Source of the DNA: DASYHQ01 sp038223165 | Lineage (GTDB): Bacteria > Planctomycetota > Phycisphaerae > Tepidisphaerales > Tepidisphaeraceae | Direction: 5' to 3' | DNA length: 14,101 bases | NCBI GenBank assembly: GCA_038223165.1 | Contig: JBBRHE010000084.1 | Span: 1-14,101, forward strand | Shown: positions 1 to 7,554 of the stretch, one piece after another | Position numbering within the stretch: the first letter of the stretch is position 1 | Layout of the letters: every line of letters begins with the position of its first letter | Made by a program: the position numbers and the translations under genes | Notes under the pieces: model-generated | Database searches by the model: none | What the model was told of the DNA's origin: nothing | The model's input: the letters and a program-made list of their open reading frames with translations, nothing else

Positions 1-2519
1 GGGTCACCGATGAACCGCGTGCCGTCTGTAGTGAAGTTGGTCGCCACCACGGCAGCAAGCTGATGGTCCAGATTGCGGTAGTCTTTGCCGACGAACGCGT
101 CGACGATGCCAAAGTCACGGCGATTGACGATGCCGTCACGATTGACGTCGAACTTGTTGAAGGCGTTGACACCTGCGGCATCGTTGATGGCATTTGACCG
201 GGCGTCGATTTTCTGCTGGGCTGAAGCCGTGGACTGCAGCATGTCGAGTGCGGCGTTCTTGCGGAGAACGCCGTTGCGCAGCTGGTCGCCGAACGTCGCG
301 CCGGATGCGACGGTTAACTTGCCGTCGGTGAAGCCGGTCCCGCTGGCGTCGGACAAAGCGGTTCCCCGGGCCATGCGGTACAAATCTTTGCCGTCAAAGT
401 CGCCGTCCGAGTCGTAGTCGCCCAAGGCGATCAGGTCACCCTTTTTCGCGGCAAAGCCCAACGCGGCGGGCGCACCAGCGACAACCCGGCTGTTGAGGTC
501 CGCAGCGTCATCCCAGTGGTTGGTGAGCCCGGCCCCGTTGACGAGCGCTGCCTGCGCCTGGCGGGCGATGTCCAGGTCGCTAAGGTCGCGAACCCCCTCG
601 CCACCGGACGTCTGGCGGAAGTCGCCAAAGAGGTAGTTGTCGGTATTGATCGCGATAGCGCCACCGGAAGTGGCGATTGCGCTGCCACCGACGGTGAAGC
701 CTTTGGTGTTGTTGCCATACGTGCTGCTCGAGCCGGTCGTCACTGTTGCCGGGTCGGCCGTATTGAAGGCCGTCGCCGTGGCGGTGAGGCCGAGGAAGGT
801 GCCCTGCTGGGCCACATTGAGGCCGGTGTTGGTTACCGACTGGTTAATCCCGTCACGATCCTTCTTCACCGACATGAACTGCGGCAGGATGAAGCTGGTG
901 GCGACCAGCGCGTCGGCGGGGTTGTTCACGCTTGAGCCCAAGCCGAACGTGGCGACCGAGTTGAGGATGTTGTCGCGGAAGTCCTTGACGTCGTTGCCGC
1001 TGTTGTCACCCTTGATCAAGTCCTGAGAGTATTGGGCTGCATCGGCGCGTTTGACGGTCACGTAGGTCTCGTTCTGATACAGGACGTACTGACCGGACAC
1101 GATGTTGGCAGCGCTGACGCGCGTAAAGGCACCCGTGCCTGGGTCGTTGTAGCCGAACGTCGCGTTGTTGGAACTATCCGACACGTCGTTCGCATCGTCG
1201 CGGTAATCCAGCGCACGCAGCGGGCGGCTGTTAGTGTTGTCGCGAGCCGTGCCGATCACGTCGCTGATCGACAGATGTCCGACGGCCATGCGGCTGTTCT
1301 GAACGGTCGGACGGAGCTGACTGCCACCTGCGGTCTTGTTGGAGAACGTGATGTTCGCGCCAACCACGATCTGGTCCGTGCCACCGGTGGCGTTGTTGCC
1401 GTTACCGGTGTCGTTCTCACCGACGGCGAAGGATGGGTCGATTCCTACGTTGACCGCAGCGACGTTGAGCGTGCCGCTGTTGACGTCGCGGGTCGTCGAG
1501 TTGAAGTCGGCACCGTTGGCCAGGCGGCCGGTCGATTGGAGCCACTGGGCGTCGGTCCGGTTGATGCGCGTCAGACCGGTGCCTGGGTTGGCGGCGAACG
1601 TCGTCGCAGTAATGGCGACGGTCTTGTTCGTCAGGTTGTTAATGCCACCGTTCTCACCCGGATTGCCTCCGACGTAATTGGTGCCCGTGCCGGGATCAAT
1701 CTTGCCGGTCGAAAAGTTGAGGACTTCCTGATCATTCAGTTGACGACGCGCGCTGGCCGAGCCAAGCCCCGCGCTCTTCAGGAACGGGTTCCCCTTGCCG
1801 TAACCGTTTTGCGTCGGGATAGCGTTGAGCGTGCCGCTATTGTTGAACACGGTGCCACCCTTGGCGAACCCCTGAGTGGCCGTAACGTCGGAGATGGCCA
1901 TCTGGACGCGATTCTGGGCGGTGGCGACACGAGTGGTGTCGCTCGTCTGGACGCCGAGGAAGTGACCACTAATCGGGGCACTACCAGCCGCTGGGCCCTG
2001 TGGGCTGGTGCCGAACCATTTATTGCGATTGACGTATGTACCGTTGCCGCTGGTAGGGTTGTAGGACAAGTTACCGATGATGTTTTCGTCGATCTGTCCA
2101 TCGGCCAGCTCAAGAATTCCTTCGACGGAACCCTGTTCGTGCCACTCGAGCCGGATTGCTGAGTGGACTTGGCTGTTGCCGCTCGTCGTGTCGACGGTCG
2201 TGAAGTCCTGCTTGCCGAATTGCAGGCCGGTGAAGGCTCCGGTGCCACCGATCGTGTCGCCGTAGATAACCTCAGACCCGATCTCGCCAAACGTGATCGA
2301 GTTGCCGGCGTTGGGCGTCAGTGCCGTGATGCCGGTGCTGATTGTGAAATTTCGCATGGCGGTCGAACCGCTCAGCGAGATGGTTGGCACGTCTGAGCCC
2401 GTGCGGACTGCACTTGCAGGTGGCGTGGATGTTCCGGCATACGCGACCTGCGCGGCTGTGGCCACTGCCAGGGAAATCGCCGCTGTGGCGCGAAGCATCT
2501 TCGTTCGGTCGTTCATCAT
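1..2519 (-). CDS. Large secreted protein with dockerin-like calcium loops (C-terminus beyond window)
   Basis: An uninterrupted minus-strand frame of 839 codons runs off the left edge, so the protein is incomplete. GAGGGAG lies just before two adjacent ATGs (2519 and 2516); either could be the start. Residues 1-28 form a signal peptide: basic start, alanine-rich hydrophobic core, and cleavage after A-Y-A. The mature protein is rich in Gly, Asn, Thr and Ser with almost no Cys, typical of an exported surface protein. Near its start SGSTAMRNF, and later two ISDV motifs, recall PstS-like substrate-binding folds; this is a weak resemblance. Near residues 700-712 (DYDSDGDFDGKDL) and 789-801 (DVNRDGIVNRRDF) lie two EF-hand/dockerin-like loops, about 90 residues apart rather than in the usual tight tandem. 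Planctomycete proteins of this style often end in a PEP-CTERM sorting signal, but that end is not visible. A prepilin-like gene lies 130 bp upstream on the same strand. The coding call is firm; the function is unknown. Confidence 0.88.
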   Translation of the reverse strand, partial: MMNDRTKMLRATAAISLAVATAAQVAYAGTSTPPASAVRTGSDVPTISLSGSTAMRNFTISTGITALTPNAGNSITFGEIGSEVIYGDTIGGTGAFTGLQFGKQDFTTVDTTSGNSQVHSAIRLEWHEQGSVEGILELADGQIDENIIGNLSYNPTSGNGTYVNRNKWFGTSPQGPAAGSAPISGHFLGVQTSDTTRVATAQNRVQMAISDVTATQGFAKGGTVFNNSGTLNAIPTQNGYGKGNPFLKSAGLGSASARRQLNDQEVLNFSTGKIDPGTGTNYVGGNPGENGGINNLTNKTVAITATTFAANPGTGLTRINRTDAQWLQSTGRLANGADFNSTTRDVNSGTLNVAAVNVGIDPSFAVGENDTGNGNNATGGTDQIVVGANITFSNKTAGGSQLRPTVQNSRMAVGHLSISDVIGTARDNTNSRPLRALDYRDDANDVSDSSNNATFGYNDPGTGAFTRVSAANIVSGQYVLYQNETYVTVKRADAAQYSQDLIKGDNSGNDVKDFRDNILNSVATFGLGSSVNNPADALVATSFILPQFMSVKKDRDGINQSVTNTGLNVAQQGTFLGLTATATAFNTADPATVTTGSSSTYGNNTKGFTVGGSAIATSGGAIAINTDNYLFGDFRQTSGGEGVRDLSDLDIARQAQAALVNGAGLTNHWDDAADLNSRVVAGAPAALGFAAKKGDLIALGDYDSDGDFDGKDLYRMARGTALSDASGTGFTDGKLTVASGATFGDQLRNGVLRKNAALDMLQSTASAQQKIDARSNAINDAAGVNAFNKFDVNRDGIVNRRDFGIVDAFVGKDYRNLDHQLAAVVATNFTTDGTRFIGD

Positions 2520-2601
2520 GTCTCCCTCGTCTGCCGCTCCCGCTTTGCGGTGCGGCCTTTGTGCTTACCTTTCTCCCGGCCAGGAACATCCCGGCCGTAC
2601 T

Positions 2602-2621
2602 GCGCGGACCCACGTCCGCGC
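2602..2621 (-). other. Perfect GC hairpin between pseudopilin and secreted-protein genes
   Basis: GCGCGGAC (2602-2609) and GTCCGCGC (2614-2621) form a perfect 8-bp stem with a 4-nt loop. It lies 28 nt after the pseudopilin stop and about 80 nt before the next start on the same strand. No T-run follows, so it may be a processing or attenuation hairpin rather than a canonical terminator. Confidence 0.5.
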
Positions 2622-2649
2622 GTGATACGCATGTCTAACTATTCAAGTA

Positions 2650-3699
2650 CTACTGTTGGACGTCGTCGCTCGGGACACCGCTATAGAGCTTCTCGCCCCA
2701 TTGGAATTGGCTGCCCGGGCCGACTGTCTCGTAAATTCTCTTGTTTTCCACATGTCCATCGACGTAGAGGAAATTTGTGGTGCGGGCATCCCGATTCTGT
2801 GCGTCGAATTTCTTCCGCCCATGGTTGCGTCCAACCCAGTTCAGTCGCGACGAAGCCTCGGCGGACCCCGGCGTCGTGAACTGCCCCTCAGGGTCGTTGA
2901 CGAGGTCCGTCGCCGTGCACTTCTCGATTGCGGGAAGCAAGGGGTTAAAGCTCGGCCCAACGGAGTTCATGTCATAAGCACCAGTCGCGATCGCCTTGAA
3001 ACCATGGACCGGCCGGTGGCTCTTGGACACCACGGCACCGCCGCCCCCGGCGCCCGGTGCGGACACGACGTTCCAGACAAACGTAAACTCGGTCGCGAGG
3101 ATCGTTTCGGCCGACTTCTTGACTTTACCCGCACGCACATAAACCGATGGACGAACGGTGTTCGGCATGTTCGTGCGAAACTTGTTGCGCGGGCAGATCG
3201 CCTCGTTCAACGTGTAGGCCATCCGCGGCGCTTGTAGATCGACGACGCCGGCGACCTCGTTATCCTGCCCACCGTCAAGGTTGTCGTTTGTGGTGTTGGT
3301 AGGCGGGAGGCCGCCCTTTTCAATCGACGGGCAGAGAAAAGACGACGGCGCAGTCGGTTCGCCGGAGGTCTTGTTGCCGTAAAGGTAGGACGACCAGTGG
3401 ATGTAGCCTGCATCGCCCGTCGTGGGCGTCTGCGTGTTACCGTTGATCGCATGACCGATATATAAGTAGGACGCAGGGAACGTCTGCTTGTAGTTGGTGA
3501 CGTACATCGCCAGACCCTGTCCGACGCTGCGCAGGTTGGCGGAGCACTTGAGCGTGTTGGCCGAGTCCTTCGCCTTTTGCAGCGCTGGCAGCAAAATGCC
3601 GATCAGCAAAGCGATAATTCCAATAACCACCAGTAGTTCGACCAGTGTGAATGCCGAGCGTGTCCGGGACGTGGCCCGGACGAGCGTGTTTCGATCCAT
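2650..3699 (-). CDS. Prepilin-type N-terminal cleavage/methylation protein (pseudopilin-like)
   Basis: The 349-residue product starts with a short basic leader (residues 1-16) followed by FTLVELLVVIGIIALLIGILLPAL, given here only for its key points: Phe17 at +1, Glu21 at +5, then one hydrophobic helix. This is the type IV pilin/type II secretion pseudopilin signal processed by prepilin peptidase PilD. The residue before the cut is Ala16 instead of the usual Gly. The remaining 310 residues form a periplasmic domain. Near the C-terminus NFLYVDGHVE matches the core of the planctomycete H-X9-DG pseudopilin tail, although the His ten residues before DG is Asp. ATG 3699 is chosen because a GGGGGAAAGG purine run lies 8 nt upstream and gives a normal leader length; an in-frame TTG at 3726 would add nine residues. 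Such proteins are numerous in planctomycetes and their individual roles are mostly unknown. It may be co-transcribed with the secreted protein downstream. Confidence 0.92.
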   Translation of the reverse strand: MDRNTLVRATSRTRSAFTLVELLVVIGIIALLIGILLPALQKAKDSANTLKCSANLRSVGQGLAMYVTNYKQTFPASYLYIGHAINGNTQTPTTGDAGYIHWSSYLYGNKTSGEPTAPSSFLCPSIEKGGLPPTNTTNDNLDGGQDNEVAGVVDLQAPRMAYTLNEAICPRNKFRTNMPNTVRPSVYVRAGKVKKSAETILATEFTFVWNVVSAPGAGGGGAVVSKSHRPVHGFKAIATGAYDMNSVGPSFNPLLPAIEKCTATDLVNDPEGQFTTPGSAEASSRLNWVGRNHGRKKFDAQNRDARTTNFLYVDGHVENKRIYETVGPGSQFQWGEKLYSGVPSDDVQQ

Positions 3700-3832
3700 G
3701 AGACTTGCCTTTCCCCCGGCGCGCAATGACTTCCTGTCACGCCGGCGTGTATGTTTGCGTTCAATTGTGTGATTCCCGTGCTCCCAAGCCGCGGAAGCCT
3801 CTGACGAGGCGTGCGGCGTTGCCGGATGGCTA

Positions 3833-3858
3833 ACGTGCCGTAGTGTAGTCGAGCACGT
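3833..3858. promoter_or_regulatory. Inverted repeat, possible operator
   Basis: ACGTGC (3833-3838) and GCACGT (3853-3858) are perfect inverted 6-mers, 14 bp apart. On the minus strand the spacer contains TACACT, a possible -10 element. The repeat is about 135 bp upstream of the pseudopilin start. Its role as an operator is inference only; six-base repeats arise by chance. Confidence 0.2.
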
Positions 3859-3995
3859 ATGGAAAGCGTGACCGGTATGTTAAAAGTTGGTGAAGGCCCC
3901 CTGTTCGACTGAAACCTTTCCGCAGTCGTGTCGATGCGACCAGGCCACTGTGACGGTCAATCCGGATTTGCCATGTGACGACCGAATATATATCA

Positions 3996-4022
3996 GTGAC
4001 GCCTGCCACTGGCTGGGATCAC
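3996..4022 (-). terminator. Imperfect hairpin downstream of tRNA-Arg
   Basis: GTGA (3996-3999) pairs with TCAC (4019-4022), and inside it CC with GG and GCC with GGC around an ACT loop, with small mismatches. On the minus strand it lies 46 nt past the tRNA 3' end and is followed by TGATATATATT. It could end the tRNA transcript, but there is no proper T-run. Confidence 0.25.
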
Positions 4023-4067
4023 TAGCGAACGTGCTCTTGGAAAAATGAAAGGGGACTTGAGGAAGAT

Positions 4068-4141
4068 TGCAGCCGGGAGGGTTCGAACCTCCAACCCCCT
4101 GATCCGTAGTCAGGAGCTCTATCCAATTGAGCTACGGCTGC
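4068..4141 (-). tRNA. tRNA-Arg (anticodon ACG)
   Basis: The 74-nt minus-strand sequence folds into a full cloverleaf: acceptor GCAGCCG with CGGCTGC, D stem GCTC with GAGC, anticodon stem CCTGA with TCAGG, and T stem GGAGG with CCTCC around TTCGAAC. The 7-nt anticodon loop CTACGGA gives anticodon ACG (plus-strand 4105-4107), so it decodes CGN arginine codons, with A34 expected to be changed to inosine by TadA. The discriminator is A and the CCA end is not encoded, so it must be added after transcription. It stands alone and is transcribed divergently from lpxD. The plus-strand frame that runs through it into lpxD is not real coding sequence. Confidence 0.97.
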
Positions 4142-4172
4142 GCGCTTGGCGGCCCTGTTGGCCGGGTTGGAC

Positions 4173-4200
4173 AGTGTGGCAATTCTGCGTCGACTGTCAA
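4173..4200 (-). promoter_or_regulatory. Candidate sigma-70 promoter for tRNA-Arg
   Basis: On the minus strand a perfect TTGACA (-35, 4200-4195) is followed after 16 bp by CACACT (4178-4173), a weak -10 with three matches to TATAAT. Transcription would start about 25 nt before the tRNA 5' end, which suits a short tRNA leader. The -35 is convincing; the -10 is poor. Confidence 0.4.
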
Positions 4201-4262
4201 GCGCACGGATCGGGCGCGCGCCGGTTCGTTCGGGAGCAATTGTCGGGTACTATCGACGGTCC

Positions 4263-4267
4263 GGAGG
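4263..4267 (+). promoter_or_regulatory. Ribosome binding site that fixes the lpxD start
   Basis: GGAGG lies 8 nt before GTG 4276. It supports that GTG over the upstream ATG at 4045, whose frame would run through the tRNA gene on the opposite strand. Confidence 0.85.
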
Positions 4268-4275
4268 CTCAGAAC

Positions 4276-5265
4276 GTGACCTTGACGCTGAAAGAACTCG
4301 CTGAACGCATTGGGGCCGAACTCGTTGGTGATCCAGCGATTACCGTCGACTCCGTCAGTTCCATCCAGGAGGGTCGACCCAGCCAGGTCGCGTTCCTGTC
4401 TAACCCGCGCTACGGCAAGCATCTGGAGACGACCCAAGCCGCGGCGGTGATCGTCAAGCCGCAGGTGACCAGCAACGGTAAAGCCGCTTTGCTGCGCATG
4501 AACGAGCCTTATTACGGTTACGCGCTGGCAGCGACGATCCTGCATGGGTTTCGCCGGCACCCGCATGCGGGCATCCATCCGCAGGCGTTTGTCGACCCGA
4601 CCGCGACCATTGGTGAAGGGGCGATTCTGTACGCGGGTGTCTACGTCGGGCCGCGGGCGAAAGTCGGGCGGGGTAGTGTGTTGCATCCAAACGTGGTCGT
4701 CTATGACGACTGCATCCTCGGTGACCGTGTGATCGTGCATGCGAACACAACCATCGGGGCCGACGGGTTCGGTTTCGCGACGTACAAAGGTGAGCATCAT
4801 AAGATCCCACAGGTGGGCAACGTGGTGATTGGTGACGATGTCGAGATCGGCGCCAACTGTGCCATCGACCGGGCGGCCATGGGCAGTACGGTGGTCGGCA
4901 ACGGCAGCAAGCTCGACAAGCTGGTTGCGATCGGGCATGGTGCCAAGATCGGAGCTTATTCACTGCTCGTGGCCCAGACGGGCATCGCCGGCAGCGCGAC
5001 GATCGGACACCACGCGACGATCGCGGGACAAGCCGGGGTTGGCGGGCACCTGGAAATCGGCGATAACGTCACGGTCGCGGCGCGATCGATGGTCATCAAC
5101 GATGTTCCGGACCAGACCGCTGTCATGGGTGTGCCAGCGTTGCCGATCGCCCAGGCCCGAAGGGTCTACGTCGTCTGGCAAAACCTGCCCGAACTCCTCG
5201 ACCGGGTCCGCCATCTGGAGCAACACCTGAACGAGCTTGGCTCGACGTCGAAGGAAGAAGAGTAG
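4276..5265 (+). CDS. lpxD: UDP-3-O-acylglucosamine N-acyltransferase LpxD
   Basis: LpxD transfers a 3-hydroxyacyl chain from acyl-ACP to the 2-amino group of UDP-3-O-acylglucosamine, the third step of lipid A synthesis, in the cytoplasm. The 329-residue product is close to the usual 330-350. It has an N-terminal uridine-binding domain (about 1-100, beginning LTLKELAERIGAEL), then a long left-handed beta-helix of hexapeptide repeats (about 100-280), then a helical tail. Motifs seen are DGFGF at 163-167, IDRAAMGST, and IGHG with His221 in the place of the catalytic histidine (AHN in E. coli). The start is GTG with a strong GGAGG 8 nt upstream. Its presence implies a diderm envelope with LPS. 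Other lpx genes and fabZ, common neighbours elsewhere, are absent here. No strong promoter is seen; TACTAT at 4248-4253 is a weak -10 candidate. Confidence 0.95.
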   Translation: MTLTLKELAERIGAELVGDPAITVDSVSSIQEGRPSQVAFLSNPRYGKHLETTQAAAVIVKPQVTSNGKAALLRMNEPYYGYALAATILHGFRRHPHAGIHPQAFVDPTATIGEGAILYAGVYVGPRAKVGRGSVLHPNVVVYDDCILGDRVIVHANTTIGADGFGFATYKGEHHKIPQVGNVVIGDDVEIGANCAIDRAAMGSTVVGNGSKLDKLVAIGHGAKIGAYSLLVAQTGIAGSATIGHHATIAGQAGVGGHLEIGDNVTVAARSMVINDVPDQTAVMGVPALPIAQARRVYVVWQNLPELLDRVRHLEQHLNELGSTSKEEE

Positions 5266-5278
5266 TTCACCCCAGGGG

Positions 5279-5404
5279 CGCAGAGACGCAGAGTCGCAGA
5301 GAAGTCCAAAGCAGATGGTGGTTGATTTGACATAGCACACACTCGCTTCCGTTTCGCATCGCTGTTTCTCGTCCCGTTTTTCTCTGCGCCTCTGCATCTC
5401 TGCG
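5279..5404. repeat. CGCAGAG-unit inverted-repeat element
   Basis: The left arm (5279-5303) is made of the unit CGCAGAG repeated three times at 8-bp intervals. The right arm (5380-5404) is its reverse complement, matching 23 of 25 positions across a 76-bp spacer. The arms could form a long cruciform or RNA hairpin. Similar CGCAGAGACGCAGAG/CTCTGCGTCTCTGCG runs are, from general knowledge, dispersed in many bacterial genomes, where they yield false proteins containing RRDAEAQR-like and RLCVSAPL-like strings; both appear in a minus-strand frame here. The element fills the gap between lpxD and the ABC-F gene and ends 19 bp before its ATG. It resembles a small mobile or REP-like repeat with no transposase of its own. 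Confidence 0.8.
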
Positions 5405-5423
5405 GTTACAACGAATTTCCATC

Positions 5424-7370
5424 ATGGCTTTAGCATCGTTATCCAACATCGAAAAGACCTTTGGCGATCGCGTGATCTTCAAGGACCTGAATCTCATCGT
5501 CGACCGCGGTGAACGCCTCGGGCTCATCGGGGACAACGGAGCGGGCAAGAGCACCATCTTCAAGATGCTCACCGGCCAATTAAAGCCCGACCTGGGCACC
5601 GTCGTCGTCAACAAGGGCACCAAGGTCGGCCACCTGACGCAGGACCCGGTGTTCGACCAGAACAACACCGTCATGGACGAGGCCGAGCTGGCGTTCGCAG
5701 AATTGCATCGGCTGGCCCACCTGCTGCGCGACCTTGAGCACAAGATGGCCGAGGTTGAAGGGGACGAGCTTGAAAAGGTTCTCGAAAAATATCAGGACGT
5801 GCAGCACGACTTCGACCTCGCGGGGGGTTACGCCTGGACGCATAAGCTGGAGGCGACACTGCTCGGTGTCGGTCTGGGTCGCGATACGTGGGAACAGAGC
5901 GTCGGCTCGCTGAGTGGTGGGCAGAAATCGCGCCTGGCGCTGGCGAAGATCCTCATTGCGGCACCTGACCTGCTGCTGCTGGACGAACCGACGAACCACC
6001 TGGACCTCACTGCGATCGAATGGTTGGAAAACTACCTCCTTCAATACGATGGCGCTGCGATCATCATCAGTCACGATCGCTACCTGCTCGACCGGCTGGC
6101 GACGCGCATCGCGTGGCTGACGCGGTCGCAGATCAACAGTTATCCGGGCAGTTACAGCGCTTTCGAGACCCAGCGGGAACTGCACGAGTTGTCGCAACAG
6201 CGGGCCTTTGAGAAGCAGCAGGCCGACATCGACAAGCAGGACGAATTCGTCCGCAGGTTTAAGGCCGGTCAGCGTGCCCGCCAAGCCAAGGGGCGCGAGA
6301 AGCGGCTCAACGCCCTGCTGTCGTCCGACAAGATGATCGACGCGGTCACCAAGTCGGCCCACATCCACGTCAGCATCCAGACCGACCAGCGGGCCGGTGA
6401 TCGCGTGCTGGCGGTCAAGGAACTCTCCAAGGGGTTCGAGAACAATAAGCTGTGGAAAGACCTGAAATTTGAGGTCGCGCGTGGCGAGCGCATCGGGATC
6501 ATCGGGCCCAACGGCGCGGGCAAGAGCACACTGCTCAAGGTTCTGCTGGCCGAGATGGATGCCGACAGTGGCGTTATCAAGTGGGGCTCGAACCTCAACG
6601 TTGGCTACTATGACCAGACACTCGGCAACTTCGACCCCGAGCTGACCATCTTTGAAGAAGTGCAGGAAGAAAGTGGTGCCAAGGACCAGGAGGTCCGCAA
6701 CATCCTCGGCACCCTGCTGTTCAGTGGGGAAGACCAGTACAAGCAGATCAAGCTGCTCTCCGGTGGTGAACGCGCCCGGGTGCGGCTCGCTGAACTGTTG
6801 CTGGAGAAGCCCAACGTGCTGGTGCTCGACGAACCGACGAACCATCTCGACATCGCGTCGTGCGGCGCGCTGGAAAAGATGCTCAAGGAGTTCAACGGGA
6901 CGATCATCTGCGTCAGCCACGACCGCTATTTCCTCGACCACGCGGTGAACCGGCTGTTCGTGATCACACCTCCGGACATGGATGACTTCGACGGCAATTA
7001 CTCCAAGTGGGCCGCCAGGGAACGGTTAAAAGCGCAGGCAGCCAAGGACGCCAAGGCGCTGAAGGAAAAGGCGCAATCCAAGTCTCAGTCCAAGAGCCCA
7101 TCCAAGGTCACCCCACCGCCCAAGCCGGTTGCGCCCTCAAACAAGAAGAACGACAACCCCTACGCCCGCCAATACGGCAAGCTCTCGATGAAGGACCTGG
7201 AGAAGCAGATTGCCGACACCGAGATCGCGCTGGGCCAGCACCAGTCTCAACTGTCGGAAGTGTCGACCTTTAGGGACGCAAGCAAAGGCAAGCGCCTGCA
7301 GGCCGAGTACGTGGAGCTGGAAAAGAAGCTCAAAGGCTTGGAAGAAGAGTACTACGGGCGGGATGCATAG
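5424..7370 (+). CDS. ABC-F family ATP-binding protein (Uup-like)
   Basis: This soluble twin-ATPase of 648 residues has no membrane segment. Domain 1 has Walker A GDNGAGKST (36-44), signature LSGGQ (163-167) and Walker B ending D187-E188 before PTNHLD. A charged linker (about 240-305, rich in Lys, Arg, Gln and Glu) is the P-site-tRNA-interaction region of ABC-F proteins. Domain 2 has GPNGAGKST (361-369), LSGGE (445-449) and Walker B D469-E470. Both catalytic glutamates are present. A C-terminal extension follows: a Lys/Ser/Pro-rich stretch (about 535-585), then a coiled coil to the end, as in Uup and related proteins. ABC-F proteins bind the ribosomal E site and act on stalled or vacant ribosomes; some give antibiotic resistance. 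The exact subfamily cannot be fixed by eye. No Shine-Dalgarno is seen before ATG 5424; the upstream sequence is the repeat arm. Confidence 0.95.
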   Translation: MALASLSNIEKTFGDRVIFKDLNLIVDRGERLGLIGDNGAGKSTIFKMLTGQLKPDLGTVVVNKGTKVGHLTQDPVFDQNNTVMDEAELAFAELHRLAHLLRDLEHKMAEVEGDELEKVLEKYQDVQHDFDLAGGYAWTHKLEATLLGVGLGRDTWEQSVGSLSGGQKSRLALAKILIAAPDLLLLDEPTNHLDLTAIEWLENYLLQYDGAAIIISHDRYLLDRLATRIAWLTRSQINSYPGSYSAFETQRELHELSQQRAFEKQQADIDKQDEFVRRFKAGQRARQAKGREKRLNALLSSDKMIDAVTKSAHIHVSIQTDQRAGDRVLAVKELSKGFENNKLWKDLKFEVARGERIGIIGPNGAGKSTLLKVLLAEMDADSGVIKWGSNLNVGYYDQTLGNFDPELTIFEEVQEESGAKDQEVRNILGTLLFSGEDQYKQIKLLSGGERARVRLAELLLEKPNVLVLDEPTNHLDIASCGALEKMLKEFNGTIICVSHDRYFLDHAVNRLFVITPPDMDDFDGNYSKWAARERLKAQAAKDAKALKEKAQSKSQSKSPSKVTPPPKPVAPSNKKNDNPYARQYGKLSMKDLEKQIADTEIALGQHQSQLSEVSTFRDASKGKRLQAEYVELEKKLKGLEEEYYGRDA

Positions 7371-7443
7371 GACTGGCAAACCGCCAGCCAATGCCCTGCT
7401 TTGCTCTCTCCCGCCTGTTCAGAGCGCCGCGCCGTTCCGGATT

Positions 7444-7539
7444 GGTCCGTCCGACGCACGTCATGCAGTAACGCGGACCGTAATGGCTTCCTGGCACGGG
7501 CCGGCGGTAAGCCCCCTTACTTGCCGGGCTTGGGTCCGC
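7444..7539 (+). other. Nested stem-loop element downstream of the ABC-F gene
   Basis: GCGGACC (7473-7479) pairs perfectly with GGTCCGC (7533-7539). Inside it, CCGGC (7501-7505) pairs with GCCGG (7523-7527) and GTAAG (7507-7511) with CTTAC (7516-7520) around a CCCC loop. CGGACC (7474-7479) has a second possible partner, GGTCCG at 7444-7449, so two folds compete. It starts about 75 nt after the ABC-F stop and lacks a T-run. It could be a 3' structure, a leader or small RNA, or part of the origin. Confidence 0.45.
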
Positions 7540-7554
7540 ATAAAGACCGTCAGT

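Larger units (their letters stand above)
3727..4067. other. Non-coding stretch upstream of the pseudopilin gene
   Basis: No convincing gene is seen on either strand. The stretch lies between the pseudopilin start and the tRNA 3' end. It contains a two-part hairpin (CCGC 3789-3792 with GCGG 3813-3816, enclosing GCCTC 3797-3801 with GAGGC 3806-3810), which would fall in the pseudopilin 5' leader. It also holds an ACGTGC/GCACGT inverted repeat at 3833-3858 and an imperfect hairpin at 3996-4022 just past the tRNA. No clear -35/-10 pair for the pseudopilin gene could be assigned. Confidence 0.5.

Noticed and set aside
1032..2162. 376-residue plus-strand open frame
   Set aside because: It lies wholly opposite the secreted-protein gene. 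That gene has a signal peptide, calcium loops and sensible composition, while this frame is Val/Arg/Gly-rich with no motif, as expected for a GC-rich antisense shadow.
4045..4275. 77-residue N-terminal extension of LpxD from ATG 4045
   Set aside because: It would translate across tRNA-Arg on the other strand and does not match LpxD; GTG 4276 has a strong ribosome site.
5267..5743. 158-residue minus-strand open frame containing RRDAEAQRK and RLCVSAPL
   Set aside because: These strings are translations of the CGCAGAG repeat, and the rest is antisense to the ABC-F gene; a known source of false proteins.
5580..6941. 453-residue minus-strand open frame opposite the ABC-F gene
   Set aside because: The plus strand carries all ABC-F motifs. 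The antisense product has no motif and reflects GC-rich third positions.
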